Shown piece by piece: positions 1-8,923 of a stretch of 64,000 nt of DNA. This DNA is from Caldilineaceae bacterium (GTDB lineage: Bacteria > Chloroflexota > Anaerolineae > Caldilineales > Caldilineaceae), in NCBI GenBank assembly GCA_022827195.1, contig JAJDTL010000037.1, positions 1-64,000 on the forward strand, read 5' to 3'. Position 1 is the stretch's first letter. Every line of letters begins with the position of its first letter. The position numbers and the translations under genes were made by a program. Below the pieces are notes generated by a model, which made no database searches, was not told the origin of the DNA, and saw only the letters and a program-made list of their open reading frames with translations.

Positions 1-1
1 C

Positions 2-556
2 GAGTCTCACCTGATCCCCATCAGCGAAGAGGACCTCGATTACGGCGACCCGCCGATTACGGCCAGCGACGTGGTGGACCGGGAAACCTTGAAGGCCTTC
101 GTCACGGCCGCAGGCGAGTACATCGTCGAACTTATCGAGTCGGACGATCCGGTCGCCCGCACAAACGTCATCGCGAAAGCCCGGGTCACCTTGCGGGATC
201 CGAACGGACCCTGGAGAGACGGTCCCGTCTATCTCTCCCTCATGGATCGCGCCAGCAAGCTGATCCAGTTTCACGGAGGGTTTCCAGACCGGTTCGAGCT
301 GCGACGGGGAGGGATTTCGCGCGACATCGCGACCGGAGAACTGATCGTCGATCAGCTCATTGCCGCGGCGGAAAGCGGCCCGGAAGGCGGCTTCTGGGAG
401 TACTACTTCGACAACCCCGCAGACGATTCCGACAGCGCCGAAGTCCCCAAGGTGGGGTACGCCCGCGTGTTCATCGGCCACATTCCGTTGCCGGACGGAG
501 GCGCCTTCCCCTACGAGTTCATCGTCAATTCGGGCTACTATCCGACTAGCGAATGA
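2..556 (+). CDS. Cache-like sensor/lipoprotein, C-terminal part (cut by window edge)
   Basis: The reading frame is open from base 2, so the gene begins before the window. About 184 residues are visible. The stretch with LKAFV near the start, the W-E-Y-Y-F-D-N-P segment, PKVGYA and a terminal NSGYYP resembles the periplasmic Cache-type ligand-binding modules found as stand-alone secreted proteins in Chloroflexota. The ligand is unknown. The same block order (LKAFV, LLAAAE, FDNP, SGFYP) recurs in the broken copy at 1071-1969, so the two are paralogues in tandem. No membrane segment or signalling output domain is visible in the part present. The family assignment is a pattern match made by eye. 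Confidence 0.6.
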   Translation, partial: ESHLIPISEEDLDYGDPPITASDVVDRETLKAFVTAAGEYIVELIESDDPVARTNVIAKARVTLRDPNGPWRDGPVYLSLMDRASKLIQFHGGFPDRFELRRGGISRDIATGELIVDQLIAAAESGPEGGFWEYYFDNPADDSDSAEVPKVGYARVFIGHIPLPDGGAFPYEFIVNSGYYPTSE

Positions 557-601
557 CGTATGCGGCGTTGAGAGCCGGTGGTCCTGCATACCCTTCGCGT
601 G

Positions 602-877
602 ATGAAATTCGGTTTTGACGAAGGAGGCTTGTATCTCGATAGGGTAATGGGAGGATATACGAAAAGCGGTGACGAAGTAAATTCACCCTCACGATTAGGA
701 GACTCCCATTGTTTCTACGGCCCCATTTTTCTAGCACACAACCAATACTTCGTACTGGGCGAAAACCCAGACAACAGCATTGATAGCCGCTCATTCGGAC
801 CCGTCCCGTGCATCACCGCCAAGGGACGGGTCCTGCTGCGGTTCCGGCCGTCGCACCGATTTACTGTGTTCAAATAG
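602..877 (+). pseudogene. Signal peptidase I (LepB/S26) C-terminal remnant
   Basis: The frame reads NQYFVLGENPDNSIDSRSFG followed by PVP. This matches the last conserved box of type I signal peptidases (YFVLGDNR-NS-DSR-FG-VP). The stretch ends with a short hydrophobic/basic tail and a stop. The segments that carry the catalytic Ser and Lys, and the N-terminal membrane anchor, are absent upstream: the bases before about 700 encode nothing LepB-like and abut the Cache gene. The canonical GDN is GEN here. I read it as the leftover end of a lepB gene, not a working enzyme. The ATG at 602 is only the nearest start in frame. Confidence 0.7.
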
Positions 878-1070
878 ACAATGCAAGCCCCTTGCTCACA
901 AGTATTCGCCATATATTCCAACAGTTTCGCGATCAAGACCTGCCATTCCACCACCTGAACTCCCCGAACCCGTCACTCCGGCACGCCCTCGAACACCGCT
1001 ACCGCGTCCCTTCGACGCTCGGCACCCAACAACACCAAAACAGTAACGAGCCCACATCAAATAAGTTACC
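878..1070. other. Intergenic, no gene seen
   Basis: Low-information stretch between two pseudogenes. I see no ORF with family features, no RNA gene and no clear promoter. Confidence 0.5.
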
Positions 1071-1969
1071 TTGATCGCCACCAGTCTTTTGAAGCTCTCC
1101 CTCAGCGCGGCTTGCGTCCCAATTCCGGCCAAAGACAAACTTTCAGCCTACGCCCAATCATTCGTGCAAGACGCCATCCGTCTTTACAATCGCGACGGCC
1201 AATAAGCCTTTACGGACCACTTCAATTCTCCCGAAAGTATAGACTGGCAGTGGTATATGTTCATTAACGACGAAGACAATTTCATGTTCGTCCAACCCGA
1301 CCCCGAACTGGTCGGTACAAACCTCTCGCCCATTGTGAACTACACCGGATACAAGGGCGACGAGCCATCTCGACCACTACCGAACAGGGCCAGTGGTTCA
1401 CCTATTCTGGACACAACTGCGTGACCGGCCAGCAAGCCCGCAAACACGCTTGGGCTGTCCGACACGATGGACTAGCTTTTGGTTCGGGACGGAACGAGAT
1501 TGGTGCCACCAAGGCAGCCGACGACCAAATCACCGCAAGCGAGGTGAAGGATCGCAACACGCTGAAAGCCTTTGTCGAAGATGTCTTAGTTTACCAAGAG
1601 AACATCACGACTGTCACGGGAATAGCGCGATTGCGTGATTTCTTCCGCTCCGAGGGCCGATATAGGTCCGGCTCTGTCTTCTTGATGACGATGACACGGA
1701 ACGGATACATCCTGGTTCACGGACACGATCCAAGGTCGGAAAACAGGAACATCGCTGATGTCAAGGATGAGTTGGGCAGGCCGGTTGGAATGGAACTGCT
1801 CGCCGCGGCTGAGCAAGGTGGCGGTTTCGTCGAGAATGTGTTCGACAATCCGGCGGTGGAGGGCGATGAAGAAACGGACTGACGGAAGATCGCGTACGCC
1901 ACTGGCATCCGTGTTTCCTGACGAAACCAAGTATTCGTCGTCGCATCCGGTTTCTATCCCGATGAATGA
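1071..1969 (+). pseudogene. Broken Cache-like lipoprotein gene
   Basis: The frame opens at a TTG with a hydrophobic stretch ending SAAC, which looks like a lipoprotein signal. It continues into SFVQDAIRLYN, then an in-frame TAA (1203-1205), then DWQWYMFINDED and LVGTNLSP. Near 1365 the coding sense shifts frame and continues as TEQGQWFTYSGHN, KHAWAVRHDGLAFGSG and LKAFVEDVL to FDNP. Two in-frame TGA codons (1880-1882 and 1919-1921) interrupt the final part, which still ends VASGFYPDE then stop, matching the SGYYP end of the gene at 2-556. The order suggests two Cache-like modules. Four lesions in one gene mean decay, although the remaining similarity implies it is recent. Confidence 0.75.
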
Positions 1970-2031
1970 AACCAAAAGCAGACGCCCTAACAAGCATGAC
2001 AGGCTCCGCCACATCCCTTGACTGAACCTGC

Positions 2032-2196
2032 GTGCCCGACCCAATCAACCTCACTCAGTCTCCACAGAAGAAAATCACGAGATTTCTTCTCTCCGTTATC
2101 ACGGCCGTCAGCAGTCTGAGCGGAGTCGTACTGCTATTCAGCTCTTTCGATATGGGCACAGACCCCCATCGAGGCGCTGCGGGCTGGCCGCAATAA
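2032..2196 (+). pseudogene. Truncated membrane ORF cut at the IS fragment
   Basis: A GTG-started frame of 54 codons. It has a polar start, a basic patch (QKKITR) and one strongly hydrophobic helix (FLLSVITAVSSLSGVVLLF). The frame then runs into the transposase fragment at about 2165 and stops. It looks like the N-terminus of an inner-membrane protein whose remainder was lost when the IS3-type sequence arrived. No ribosome-binding site stands out, and the original protein cannot be named. Confidence 0.35.
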
Positions 2197-2578
2197 ACGG
2201 TCTGCCGAATTAATAGATGTGCTCGCCCGGTTGTTGGAATTCGGAGGCTTGCCCGACCTAATTCGCTCAGACAACGGACCGGAGTTCACCGCCCGCGTTG
2301 TGCGCGAGTGGCTTGTGCGGATGGGAGCGAGGACGCTCTACATCGGGCCTGGGTCGCCGTGGGAGAACGGCGACATCGAGAGGTTCAACGGGAAGTTGAG
2401 GGACGAGCTGCTGGACAGGGAGGTCTTCTATACCTTGCTGGAGGTGCGTGTGCTGACGGAGCGTTACAGGCGGACCTATAACCAGGTCAGGCCGCACAGC
2501 TCGCTGGGCTATCGGCCGCCGGCGCCCGTGGCACTTATGCCTTCCGACCCTGGTCCCGTGCTTGACGGACTGTCATAA
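2165..2578 (+). pseudogene. IS3-family transposase (rve domain) fragment
   Basis: The open frame runs from about 2165; the GTG at 2219 is only an internal start. Visible motifs are RSDNGPEF (second catalytic Asp of the DDE triad), YIGPGSPWENG, the Glu-containing IERFNGKLRDELL and the family signature YNQVRPHSSLGYRPPAP at the C-terminus. The first catalytic Asp and the N-terminal helix-turn-helix are missing, so it cannot transpose. The fragment covers only about the last 135 residues of a normally 270-300 residue OrfB. Confidence 0.9.
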
Positions 2579-2607
2579 CGGGTGGTACAAACATCGGGGG
2601 CAGGTCA
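2165..2607 (+). mobile_element. Truncated IS3-type insertion sequence, right end
   Basis: Contains the 3' portion of an IS3-type transposase and, beyond its stop, a terminal sequence whose reverse complement starts TGACCTGCCCCCGATG, which looks like an IS3-type right inverted repeat ending near 2607. No matching left inverted repeat or OrfA is present upstream; the element starts abruptly at about 2165. It is a dead fragment. Confidence 0.75.
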
Positions 2608-2657
2608 TGACCACTCGGGATTCTTGTTGAAGGAGTCAGACATTTACGAGAACATTT

Positions 2658-2804
2658 ATGAACCAACAATACTACAGCGCCGAATTTCCAGCCTCGCTTT
2701 CTAAACTTGAAGACACACATGACTTGCCATCATTCGGGGACCTCGTTGAGCATGAGATCCTGTTGTACGAAACGGGAGATGAGGTGGGACAGCTCTCTTA
2801 TTGA
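2658..2804 (+). CDS. Possible 48-residue ORF, unknown
   Basis: ATG-started frame just beyond the IS end, acidic overall (FGDLVEHEILLYETGDE) and closed by TGA. An AAGGAG lies too far upstream to be a good ribosome-binding site. It could be the N-terminal scrap of a gene displaced by the IS, or chance. No family recognised. Confidence 0.25.
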   Translation: MNQQYYSAEFPASLSKLEDTHDLPSFGDLVEHEILLYETGDEVGQLSY

Positions 2805-3378
2805 ACGGGTGCTTTTCCACATGGCAAAGCGGCTTGCCCGGATCAACTGGCGGCTCTGGCAACGGGCGCTTGCATTCGAGCCAGCCGCCTGGAGGTCCAT
2901 CACCCGCTGGCCCTCCAGGACGGCTGAACGCACGACTGCGTCAGGCGCAGACGCAGGAACCCCTGTTACTCGTAACAAGAACACCTAATTCCCCGCAATT
3001 CACGACTTCAAATCTCCGCGCAGAACACATCAGCGCTGCACGCCGCAGCCCAGGGCCCAGGAGCAAGTCTTAGGCACCATCGCGGGCCTCCCCAGGGGAC
3101 CCACCACAAGCCCTCAGCATCACCATGGGCCGCTCAGGTTCAGGGGCAGCCTACACTCCTGGTCGGCGCCCGAAACTCGAGTCTCGATCGCCGCGAGTGT
3201 TCCAAGGTGGGAAATCACAGGCGGCGTGTTGGCGACGGGCCTGCCCACGCAGGGTGGCTTCGGCCCGGCTGGCCTTGACACACAAGCTGGAATCGCGCAC
3301 GCCCGGTGGCATTACCTCCCGGTCGCTGGCACGGCGGCTGGGGACGCGCACGCACGGTGGCACAACCAAGGGGGGCGT

Positions 3379-3399
3379 TGCGGGGGGAGTCCCCCCGCA
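3379..3399. repeat. Perfect GC hairpin (9-bp stem, 3-nt loop)
   Basis: TGCGGGGGG, loop AGT, CCCCCCGCA. It lies about 150 bases past the gcvP stop. There is no U-tract on either strand, so a classic intrinsic terminator is not supported, though it could stall polymerase or mark an mRNA 3' end. Confidence 0.6.
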
Positions 3400-3438
3400 C
3401 AAGGGAGGGCCGGAACGGCCCGACCGCCCAGAACGGCC

Positions 3439-3459
3439 GTGATTCGTGATTCGTGATTC
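3439..3459. repeat. Three tandem GTGATTC units
   Basis: GTGATTC occurs three times head to tail. The reverse strand reads GAATCAC, similar in flavour to the CACGAA-rich dispersed repeat at 9817 and 43582. Too short and without spacers, so not CRISPR. Confidence 0.7.
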
Positions 3460-3549
3460 GAACTACGGGAGCCGCGCACGCACGCTGGCGTCGTGTCCGC
3501 GGCGCATCGGTGGCGGGTGGGGGGGAGGCGGGCGTATGGTCTGGTTGGT

Positions 3550-6500
3550 TCAGGCGTAGGACTCGAGTGGGGGGCAGGCGCAGACGAGGTTGCGGTCGCC
3601 GTAGGTGTTGTCGATGCGGGCGACGGCGGGCCAGAATTTGTTGTCGCGGACCCAGCGGGCGGGGAAGGCGGCGGTCTGGCGGGAGTAGGCGCGGGTCCAG
3701 TTGTCGGCGGCGGCGAGGGCGGCCGTGTGGGGGGCATGGTGGAGGGGTGAGTCCATTGGGCTGACGCTGCCGTCCTGGACGGCCTGAATTTCGGTGCGGA
3801 TGGCGAGCATGGCGTCGCAGAAGCGGTCGAGCTCGGCCTTGGACTCGCTTTCGGTGGGCTCGATCATGAGGGTGCCGGCGACGGGGAAGGACATGGTGGG
3901 CGCGTGGAAGCCGAAGTCCATGAGGCGCTTGGCGATGTCGTCGACCTGGAGGCCGTGGTCCTTGAGGAAGCGGGTGTCGATGATACATTCGTGGGCGACG
4001 CGGCCGTGGGCGCCCTTGTAGAGGACGGGGTAGGCGTCCTGGAGGCGGGCGGCGATGTAGTTGGCATTGAGGATGGCGATGCGCGTGGCGTCGGTGAGGC
4101 CGGAGGCGCCCATCATGGCGACATAGGCGTAGGAGATGGGGAGGATGCTGGCGCTGCCCCAGGGCGCGGCCGATACGGCGCCGATGGCTTGCGGTCCGCC
4201 GGCGGAGGGGACGACGGAATGACCGGGTAGGAAGGGGGCGAGGTGTTCGGCGACGCCGATGGGCCCCATGCCGGGGCCGCCGCCGCCGTGGGGGATGCAA
4301 AAGGTCTTGTGGAGGTTGAGGTGGCAGACGTCGGCGCCCATGTCGGCGGGGCGGCAGAGGCCGACCTGCGCGTTCATGTTGGCGCCGTCCATGTAGACCT
4401 GGCCGCCGCGCTCATGGATGATCTCGCAGATTTCGACGATGGCCTCCTCGAAGACGCCGTGGGTGCTGGGGTAGGTGACCATAAGGGCGGCGAGGTTGTC
4501 GCCGTGCTCTTCGGCCTTGGCGCGCAGGTCGTGGAGGTCGATGTTGCCGTTATCGTCGCAGCGGACGACGACGACTTTCATGCCGGCCATGACGGCGCTG
4601 GCGGGATTGGTGCCGTGGGCGGATGAGGGGATGAGGCAGATATCGCGATGGTGGTGGCCGCGGCTGCGGTGGAGGGCACGAATGACGAGGAGGCCGGCGT
4701 ATTCGCCCTGGGAGCCTGCGTTGGGCTGAAAGGAGATAGCGGCGAAGCCGGTGATCTCTTCGAGGGCGCGGGCGAGGCGGTCGAAGAGGATGCGGTAGCC
4801 GGCGGCCTGTTCGGTGGGCGCGAAGGGGTGGAGGCCGCCGAATTCGGGCCAAGTGACGGGGAGCATTTCGGCGGTGGCGTTAAGCTTCATTGTGCAGGAG
4901 CCGAGCGGGATCATCGAGTGGGCGAGGGAGAGGTCGCGGTTCTGCAGCCTGGTGATGTAGCGAAGCATTTCGGACTCCGACTTCATGGAGTTGAAGATTG
5001 GGTGGGTGAGGAAAGGGCTGGTGCGGGCGAAGGGGGGCGGGTAGTCCAGGTTGACGGACTCAGCAAGAGCGGCGATGCCGGCGTCGGCGGGATCGACGTG
5101 GCCGTCGAGGCCGGGGGGCGCAGGCTGCGGCTGGTGTGCGCCGAAGATTTCGAGCAAGGCGCGCAGTTCGGCGACGGTTGTTTTCTCGTCGAGCGAGACG
5201 CCCACGGCGCCGTCCTGGTAGAGGCGCAGGTTGATGCGGCGGGCGTGCGCGGCCTGTTGCAGGGCGTCCTGGCTGCGCGGGCCGCTCTCTACTCTTAGTG
5301 TGTCGAAGAGGGGGCCGTCCCCTGGCTGGCTGAGCCGGTAGCCCCGTTCCCTGAGCGCGGCGGCGAGGATGGCGGTGAGGAGCTGGAGGCGGCGGGCGAT
5401 ACGAGTGAGGCCGTCGGGTCCGTGGTAGACGGCGTACATGGAGGCCATGATGGCGAGGAGGACCTGTGCGGTGCAGATGTTGCTGGTGGCCTTGTCGCGG
5501 CGGATGTGCTGCTCTCGTGTCTGGAGGGCGAGGCGGAGGGCGGGGCTGCCCTGTGCGTCCTGTGAGACACCGACGAGCCTGCCGGGCATCTGGCGCTTGA
5601 AGGCGTCGCGGGTGGCCATGAAGGCGGCGTGTGGTCCGCCGTACCCCATGGGCACGCCGAAGCGCTGTGCGCTGCCGACGGCGATGTCGGCGCCCCAGTC
5701 GCCGGGGGGCGTCAGGAGGGTGAGGGCGAGGAGGTCGGTGGCGACGACGACGAGGGCGCCGGCGGCGTGGGCCTGCTCGACGAGCTGGCGGAAGTCGCTG
5801 ATTGTACCTTCGGTGTCGGGGTATTGGAGGAGGAGGCCGAACGTCTGGTCATCGCAGTGAAAGCGCCGGTGGTCGCCGACGACGATGCGGTAGCCGAGAG
5901 GTTCGGCGCGGGTGCGGATGGTGTCGATGGTCTGCGGGTGACAGGTCTCGGAGACGAAGAATGTGTTGGCCGACGAGCCGCGTTTTTGCGAGCGTTTGCA
6001 CATCATCATGGCTTCGGCGGCGGCGGTTGCTTCGTCGAGCAGGGAGGCGTTGGCGATGTCGAGCGCGGTGAGGTCGCTGACCATGGTCTGGAAGTTGAGG
6101 AGGGCTTCGAGGCGGCCCTGGGCGATTTCGGCCTGGTAGGGTGTGTACTGTGTGTACCAACCGGGGTTTTCGAGGATGTTGCGGAGGATGACGGGGGGGG
6201 TGATTGTGTCGTAGTAGCCGATGCCGATAAAGGAGCGGAAGAGCTGGTTGTGGGAGGCGATATCGGCCATTTCGGCGAGCACGTCGGACTCCGGACGCGG
6301 CCCTGGGAGGGCGAGCGAACGCTGGAAGCGAATCTGCGGTGGGATGGTCTGCTCTATCAGCTTGTCGAGGGACTTCAGGCCGATAGACTCCAGCATCGCT
6401 TGCACCTCGCCGGGGTCGGGCCCGAGGTGGCGTTGTACAAAGGAGTCGGTTCGCTGCAACAGGGCGGCGCGGTTGCCGGCGGCAAGGTAGAGTCCGTCGG

Positions 6501-6585
6501 CATTTTGGGGACGGGCATCGCTACCGGCGGGGCTGCGGCCGTTGGGGCTGGATGTTGCAGGCTTGGCATGCGTTGGGGTGCTCAT
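3550..6585 (-). CDS. gcvP: Glycine dehydrogenase (decarboxylating), P-protein
   Basis: The P-protein of the glycine cleavage system. It binds PLP, decarboxylates glycine and passes the aminomethyl group to the lipoyl arm of GcvH. At 1011 residues it is the single-chain form in which both halves are fused (about 950-970 usual; the first 40 residues are a Pro/Ser-rich extension). Seen: RHLGP near the start, the N-terminal-half YTPYQAEI(A)QGRLE box, and in the C-terminal half [17 protein letters not shown] and [17 protein letters not shown] with the PLP lysine at about residue 761. The ATG at 6585 has a good GGAGGAGA upstream. gcvT and gcvH are not adjacent. A tandem glycine riboswitch and terminator sit directly upstream, so expression should rise with glycine. 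Confidence 0.97.
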   Translation of the reverse strand: MSTPTHAKPATSSPNGRSPAGSDARPQNADGLYLAAGNRAALLQRTDSFVQRHLGPDPGEVQAMLESIGLKSLDKLIEQTIPPQIRFQRSLALPGPRPESDVLAEMADIASHNQLFRSFIGIGYYDTITPPVILRNILENPGWYTQYTPYQAEIAQGRLEALLNFQTMVSDLTALDIANASLLDEATAAAEAMMMCKRSQKRGSSANTFFVSETCHPQTIDTIRTRAEPLGYRIVVGDHRRFHCDDQTFGLLLQYPDTEGTISDFRQLVEQAHAAGALVVVATDLLALTLLTPPGDWGADIAVGSAQRFGVPMGYGGPHAAFMATRDAFKRQMPGRLVGVSQDAQGSPALRLALQTREQHIRRDKATSNICTAQVLLAIMASMYAVYHGPDGLTRIARRLQLLTAILAAALRERGYRLSQPGDGPLFDTLRVESGPRSQDALQQAAHARRINLRLYQDGAVGVSLDEKTTVAELRALLEIFGAHQPQPAPPGLDGHVDPADAGIAALAESVNLDYPPPFARTSPFLTHPIFNSMKSESEMLRYITRLQNRDLSLAHSMIPLGSCTMKLNATAEMLPVTWPEFGGLHPFAPTEQAAGYRILFDRLARALEEITGFAAISFQPNAGSQGEYAGLLVIRALHRSRGHHHRDICLIPSSAHGTNPASAVMAGMKVVVVRCDDNGNIDLHDLRAKAEEHGDNLAALMVTYPSTHGVFEEAIVEICEIIHERGGQVYMDGANMNAQVGLCRPADMGADVCHLNLHKTFCIPHGGGGPGMGPIGVAEHLAPFLPGHSVVPSAGGPQAIGAVSAAPWGSASILPISYAYVAMMGASGLTDATRIAILNANYIAARLQDAYPVLYKGAHGRVAHECIIDTRFLKDHGLQVDDIAKRLMDFGFHAPTMSFPVAGTLMIEPTESESKAELDRFCDAMLAIRTEIQAVQDGSVSPMDSPLHHAPHTAALAAADNWTRAYSRQTAAFPARWVRDNKFWPAVARIDNTYGDRNLVCACPPLESYA

Positions 6586-6654
6586 GGATCTCTCCTCCGG
6601 TCTGCGGTTCCGGCCTGGCTTCTTTTGCCCTGGTGACGGGCCGGAACCGGTAAT

Positions 6655-6694
6655 TCAAGAAAGAAAAAACGGGCATTCGAAATGAACGCCCGTT
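6655..6694 (-). terminator. Riboswitch-linked intrinsic terminator (attenuator)
   Basis: On the minus strand AACGGGC (6694-6688), a 13-nt loop and GCCCGTT (6674-6668) form a 7-bp stem followed by a T-rich run (TTTTTTCTTTC). It lies between the glycine aptamers and the gcvP start, abutting the second aptamer, which fits a switch where glycine binding prevents termination. Confidence 0.85.
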
Positions 6695-6925
6695 GCCTCT
6701 GTCTTTGACCTGAGAGATTGCCACACGCTTGTGCTGGCGTGTGGTTGCCCCGTCGGTGGCCGCTCGAATGTGCAAAGCGGCGCTTTCCAAAGGTGCCGTA
6801 TCGCGACGATCCTTTTGCCTGAGAGTGTCACCGACCAGGCTGGGTCTTCCTGGCGGCTTGCCCCTTCGGCGCTCCGGCTGCGAAGTCTCTCTCGTCGCGC
6901 GTCAGCCTGCTTTCCGGTTGTCTGC
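6695..6925 (-). promoter_or_regulatory. Tandem glycine riboswitch
   Basis: Read on the minus strand. Aptamer 1 has GGAGCGCCGAAGGGGCAAG (around 6875-6857) and ends CTCTCAGGCAAAAGG (6825-6811). Aptamer 2 ends with the variant CTCTCAGGTCAAAG (6716-6703). These are the conserved 5' and 3' elements of glycine aptamers, here in the classic two-aptamer array. It precedes gcvP and is followed at once by a terminator hairpin, so it is most likely a transcriptional ON switch. Aptamer 2 has a long P3-type hairpin (CCACACGC...GCGTGTGG) as its variable arm. Confidence 0.93.
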
Positions 6926-6947
6926 GCTATGAACTGATAGCGGGGGC

Positions 6948-6976
6948 ATTGTAGCGCAAGCGGGCAGAATGCGCAA
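6948..6976 (-). promoter_or_regulatory. Promoter of the riboswitch-gcvP transcript
   Basis: On the minus strand TTGCGC (-35), a 17-base spacer and TACAAT (-10). Predicted start near 6941, just ahead of the first glycine aptamer. Its -35 box is half of the palindrome CGCAATTGCG (6972-6981) whose other half serves the divergent rsmD promoter. Confidence 0.6.
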
Positions 6977-7007
6977 TTGCGGTGATTGGAGGCGGCGCAA
7001 CTATAAT
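6977..7007 (+). promoter_or_regulatory. Candidate promoter for rsmD
   Basis: Perfect -10 TATAAT (7002-7007) with a poor, slightly distant -35 candidate TTGCGG (6977-6982, 19-base spacer). Back-to-back with the gcvP promoter. Confidence 0.45.
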
Positions 7008-7083
7008 TCGGTTGCGTGCGTTTGCCTCGCGCAGAGTGAAAGAGAGCGGAGCCCGGAAGGGCAGGTTACTGGGAGTTCAGTGG

Positions 7084-7635
7084 ATGCGAGTTATCGCCGG
7101 AAGCGCAAGAGGGCATAGGCTGCAGTCGGTCCCCGGGAAGGGGACGCGTCCCATAACGGACCGGGCAAAGGAGGCCTTGTTCTCGATTCTGGGCCCGTGG
7201 ATCGCGGAGCGGCGGGTGCTCGATCTCTTTGGGGGGACTGGCGCGGTGGGGATCGAGGCGCTGAGCCGGGGTGCGGCGCACGTCCACTTTGTCGATCGGA
7301 GCCGCGCGGCGGTGCGGACGATGGAGCGGAACCTGGCGCATTGCCGGCTGGACGGTTGGGCGAAGGTGGAACGCCGCGACAGTTTCGGGTTTGTGGAGCA
7401 GTTCCGTGGCGAGCCGTTTGATCTGATCTACATTGCGCCGCCGCAGTACGAGGGCTTGTGGCGGAGCGCGCTGCTGGCGGTCGATGCAAGGCCGGAGCTG
7501 CTGGACGAAGATGGCGTGGTGATCGTTCAGTTAAACCCGCGTGAGGAGGAGCCGGTCCCGCTTGAGCGGCTGAGCGAGTTCGATCGGCGGCGATACGGCT
7601 CGGTGCAGCTTCTCTTCTTTGAATGTGCGGCGTAG
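7084..7635 (+). CDS. rsmD: 16S rRNA (guanine966-N2)-methyltransferase RsmD family
   Basis: SAM-dependent methyltransferase expected to methylate G966 of 16S rRNA in the 30S subunit. The 183 residues match the family length. Seen: N-terminal MRVIAGSARG and TRPITDRAKEALFSIL, the SAM loop VLDLFGGTGAVGIEALSRGA, and a catalytic-loop segment reading YIAPPQY near residue 118, where most family members have DPPY/F. The ATG at 7084 was chosen over upstream in-frame codons because MRVIAGSARG is the conserved N-terminus. It is divergent from gcvP and convergent with the next gene. The Asp-to-Ala change may be a lineage variant (see findings). Confidence 0.88.
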   Translation: MRVIAGSARGHRLQSVPGKGTRPITDRAKEALFSILGPWIAERRVLDLFGGTGAVGIEALSRGAAHVHFVDRSRAAVRTMERNLAHCRLDGWAKVERRDSFGFVEQFRGEPFDLIYIAPPQYEGLWRSALLAVDARPELLDEDGVVIVQLNPREEEPVPLERLSEFDRRRYGSVQLLFFECAA

Positions 7636-7668
7636 GAAGACACTCGCGGCGCGGCGGGTTTCGCGCTG

Positions 7669-8646
7669 CTATTCCGAGACGGACGTGACGACGGCGAAGT
7701 AGATTACCTGACCGGATTGGGCGGTGGGATCGACGGTGACGCTGACGTTATTCAGGCTGGCCAGGGAGTAGCCGTGCACATCCTCGACGGAGACTGTGTA
7801 TTTGCCTTCCTGCAGAGTCTCGAGCAGGGTGCCGGCGGAGGCAACGGGCGCAATGGTCATAATCTTGGCGCCGTCGGGCGCGACGAGGGTAACGGTAGCT
7901 CCGGCGATGAAGTTTTCGTCGCTGTCGTAGAGGCCGTCGGTGTCGGCGTCAACGAAGAGGTATACGAGGAGGGCATCGGGCGCGATGTCTTGGCGGGTAA
8001 CGATCTGCGGGGGGAGCAGAATGGTAGGCTGCGGCCCGGCTGCCGACGGTCGGGCCGGGGAATCCGACGAGGAGGCGGCTGCGCGGTCGGTCTCGGCGCC
8101 TTGGCGAGCGTCCGAACGGGATGTATCGAGGGCGCTTCGGGCGGGCTGACTCCTCTGCGCGTTTACGCTGCCGCTTTCCATCTGGGTCAGCGCCTGGGTG
8201 AGGGCTGAAATGAAGAGCTCAAAGTTGCGGCGTGTGGCCTCCAGGTCGGCAACGGCTGCATCGAGCTCGGCGACGTGGATTCCCTGGTCGTTGAGACTCT
8301 GGTCGAGATCGGACAAGCTGGTGTCGAGCGCGGCGAAACTTTGCTCAAGCTCGGCGACGGCGCCGGCCTCCTGTTCGAGCACGACGAGTCGTTCGCCAAA
8401 GTCGGCAAGGTTTGCGTTGACCGCCTCGACGTCCTGGGCGACATCGGTCAGACCTGCTTCGATGGCGTTGACCTTGGATGTGTTGGTAAAGTTGAGGGTG
8501 CCCCCATTCCAGATGGCGAGCACGAGCAGCGTCAGTAGGAGGCCGATGACGGCGCCGCCGATGGCAGAGAGGTAGGCGGTGAGCGACTCTTCGACTTCCG
8601 GCATGCTGAATTCGAGTTCCGGAGGTTGTTTTGTCTGCAGTTCCAT
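7669..8646 (-). CDS. Membrane-anchored coiled-coil protein with SdrD B-like domain
   Basis: About 325 residues. A short cytoplasmic start is followed by one transmembrane helix (about 25-47, AVIGLLLTLLVLAIW), then a long heptad-like coiled coil (about 60-145, rich in L/A/E/D with repeated DL.QSL and ELD.AV). An Ala/Ser/Pro linker follows, and then a C-terminal beta-sandwich resembling SdrD B or carboxypeptidase-regulatory repeats (VYLFVDADTDGLYDSDENF, then GATVTLVAPDG and a closing GKYTV). It is probably a cell-surface protein held by its N-terminal helix. The ATG at 8646 has AAAGGG ahead; a further upstream start is possible. No enzymatic motif is seen. Convergent with rsmD. Confidence 0.6.
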   Translation of the reverse strand: MELQTKQPPELEFSMPEVEESLTAYLSAIGGAVIGLLLTLLVLAIWNGGTLNFTNTSKVNAIEAGLTDVAQDVEAVNANLADFGERLVVLEQEAGAVAELEQSFAALDTSLSDLDQSLNDQGIHVAELDAAVADLEATRRNFELFISALTQALTQMESGSVNAQRSQPARSALDTSRSDARQGAETDRAAASSSDSPARPSAAGPQPTILLPPQIVTRQDIAPDALLVYLFVDADTDGLYDSDENFIAGATVTLVAPDGAKIMTIAPVASAGTLLETLQEGKYTVSVEDVHGYSLASLNNVSVTVDPTAQSGQVIYFAVVTSVSE

Positions 8647-8923
8647 CCTATTCCCTTTCACAACCCGGCAGGCGGAGTCGCGCGGAAAGTTGCGAGTCCT
8701 CCACAAGTGCAGTTGCACGTTGAATAGCTTCGACAATACAGAAATAAGGGAAATCTGTCAACTGCGCCGGCGGAACCGTCGCTGTGGGGCGGGCGTTTTG
8801 GGAGAGGCGGGATGGTTTGTCAGGGAGATTTCGGCGGGTCTATAATTCCGGTCAATGGCGGCCGGCGAGCCGGGGGCGTGGAGATTCAATATGGCGTTGA
8901 GAGAGGAGAGGTCGAGAGAGGTG

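Larger units (their letters stand above)
2805..3549. other. Long intergenic stretch with repeats, no gene
   Basis: No convincing coding frame on either strand; the frames here look like composition artefacts. It holds three imperfect copies of a roughly 51-base unit beginning CACGC..GGTGGC (near 3247, 3297 and 3348), a strong GC hairpin at 3379-3399 and a triple 7-base repeat at 3439-3459. It lies 3' of gcvP and beyond the IS remnant. Confidence 0.6.

Noticed and set aside
3439-3459. CRISPR-like tandem repeat
   Set aside because: Units of 7 bases without spacers; no cas gene in the window.
3215-4300. 361-codon minus-strand frame, rich in Arg/Pro/His
   Set aside because: Lies in another frame over the 3' end of gcvP; composition is typical of GC-rich shadow frames.
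5629-6636. 335-codon plus-strand frame
   Set aside because: Antisense shadow of gcvP with Gly/Val/Ala/Glu composition and no family motif.
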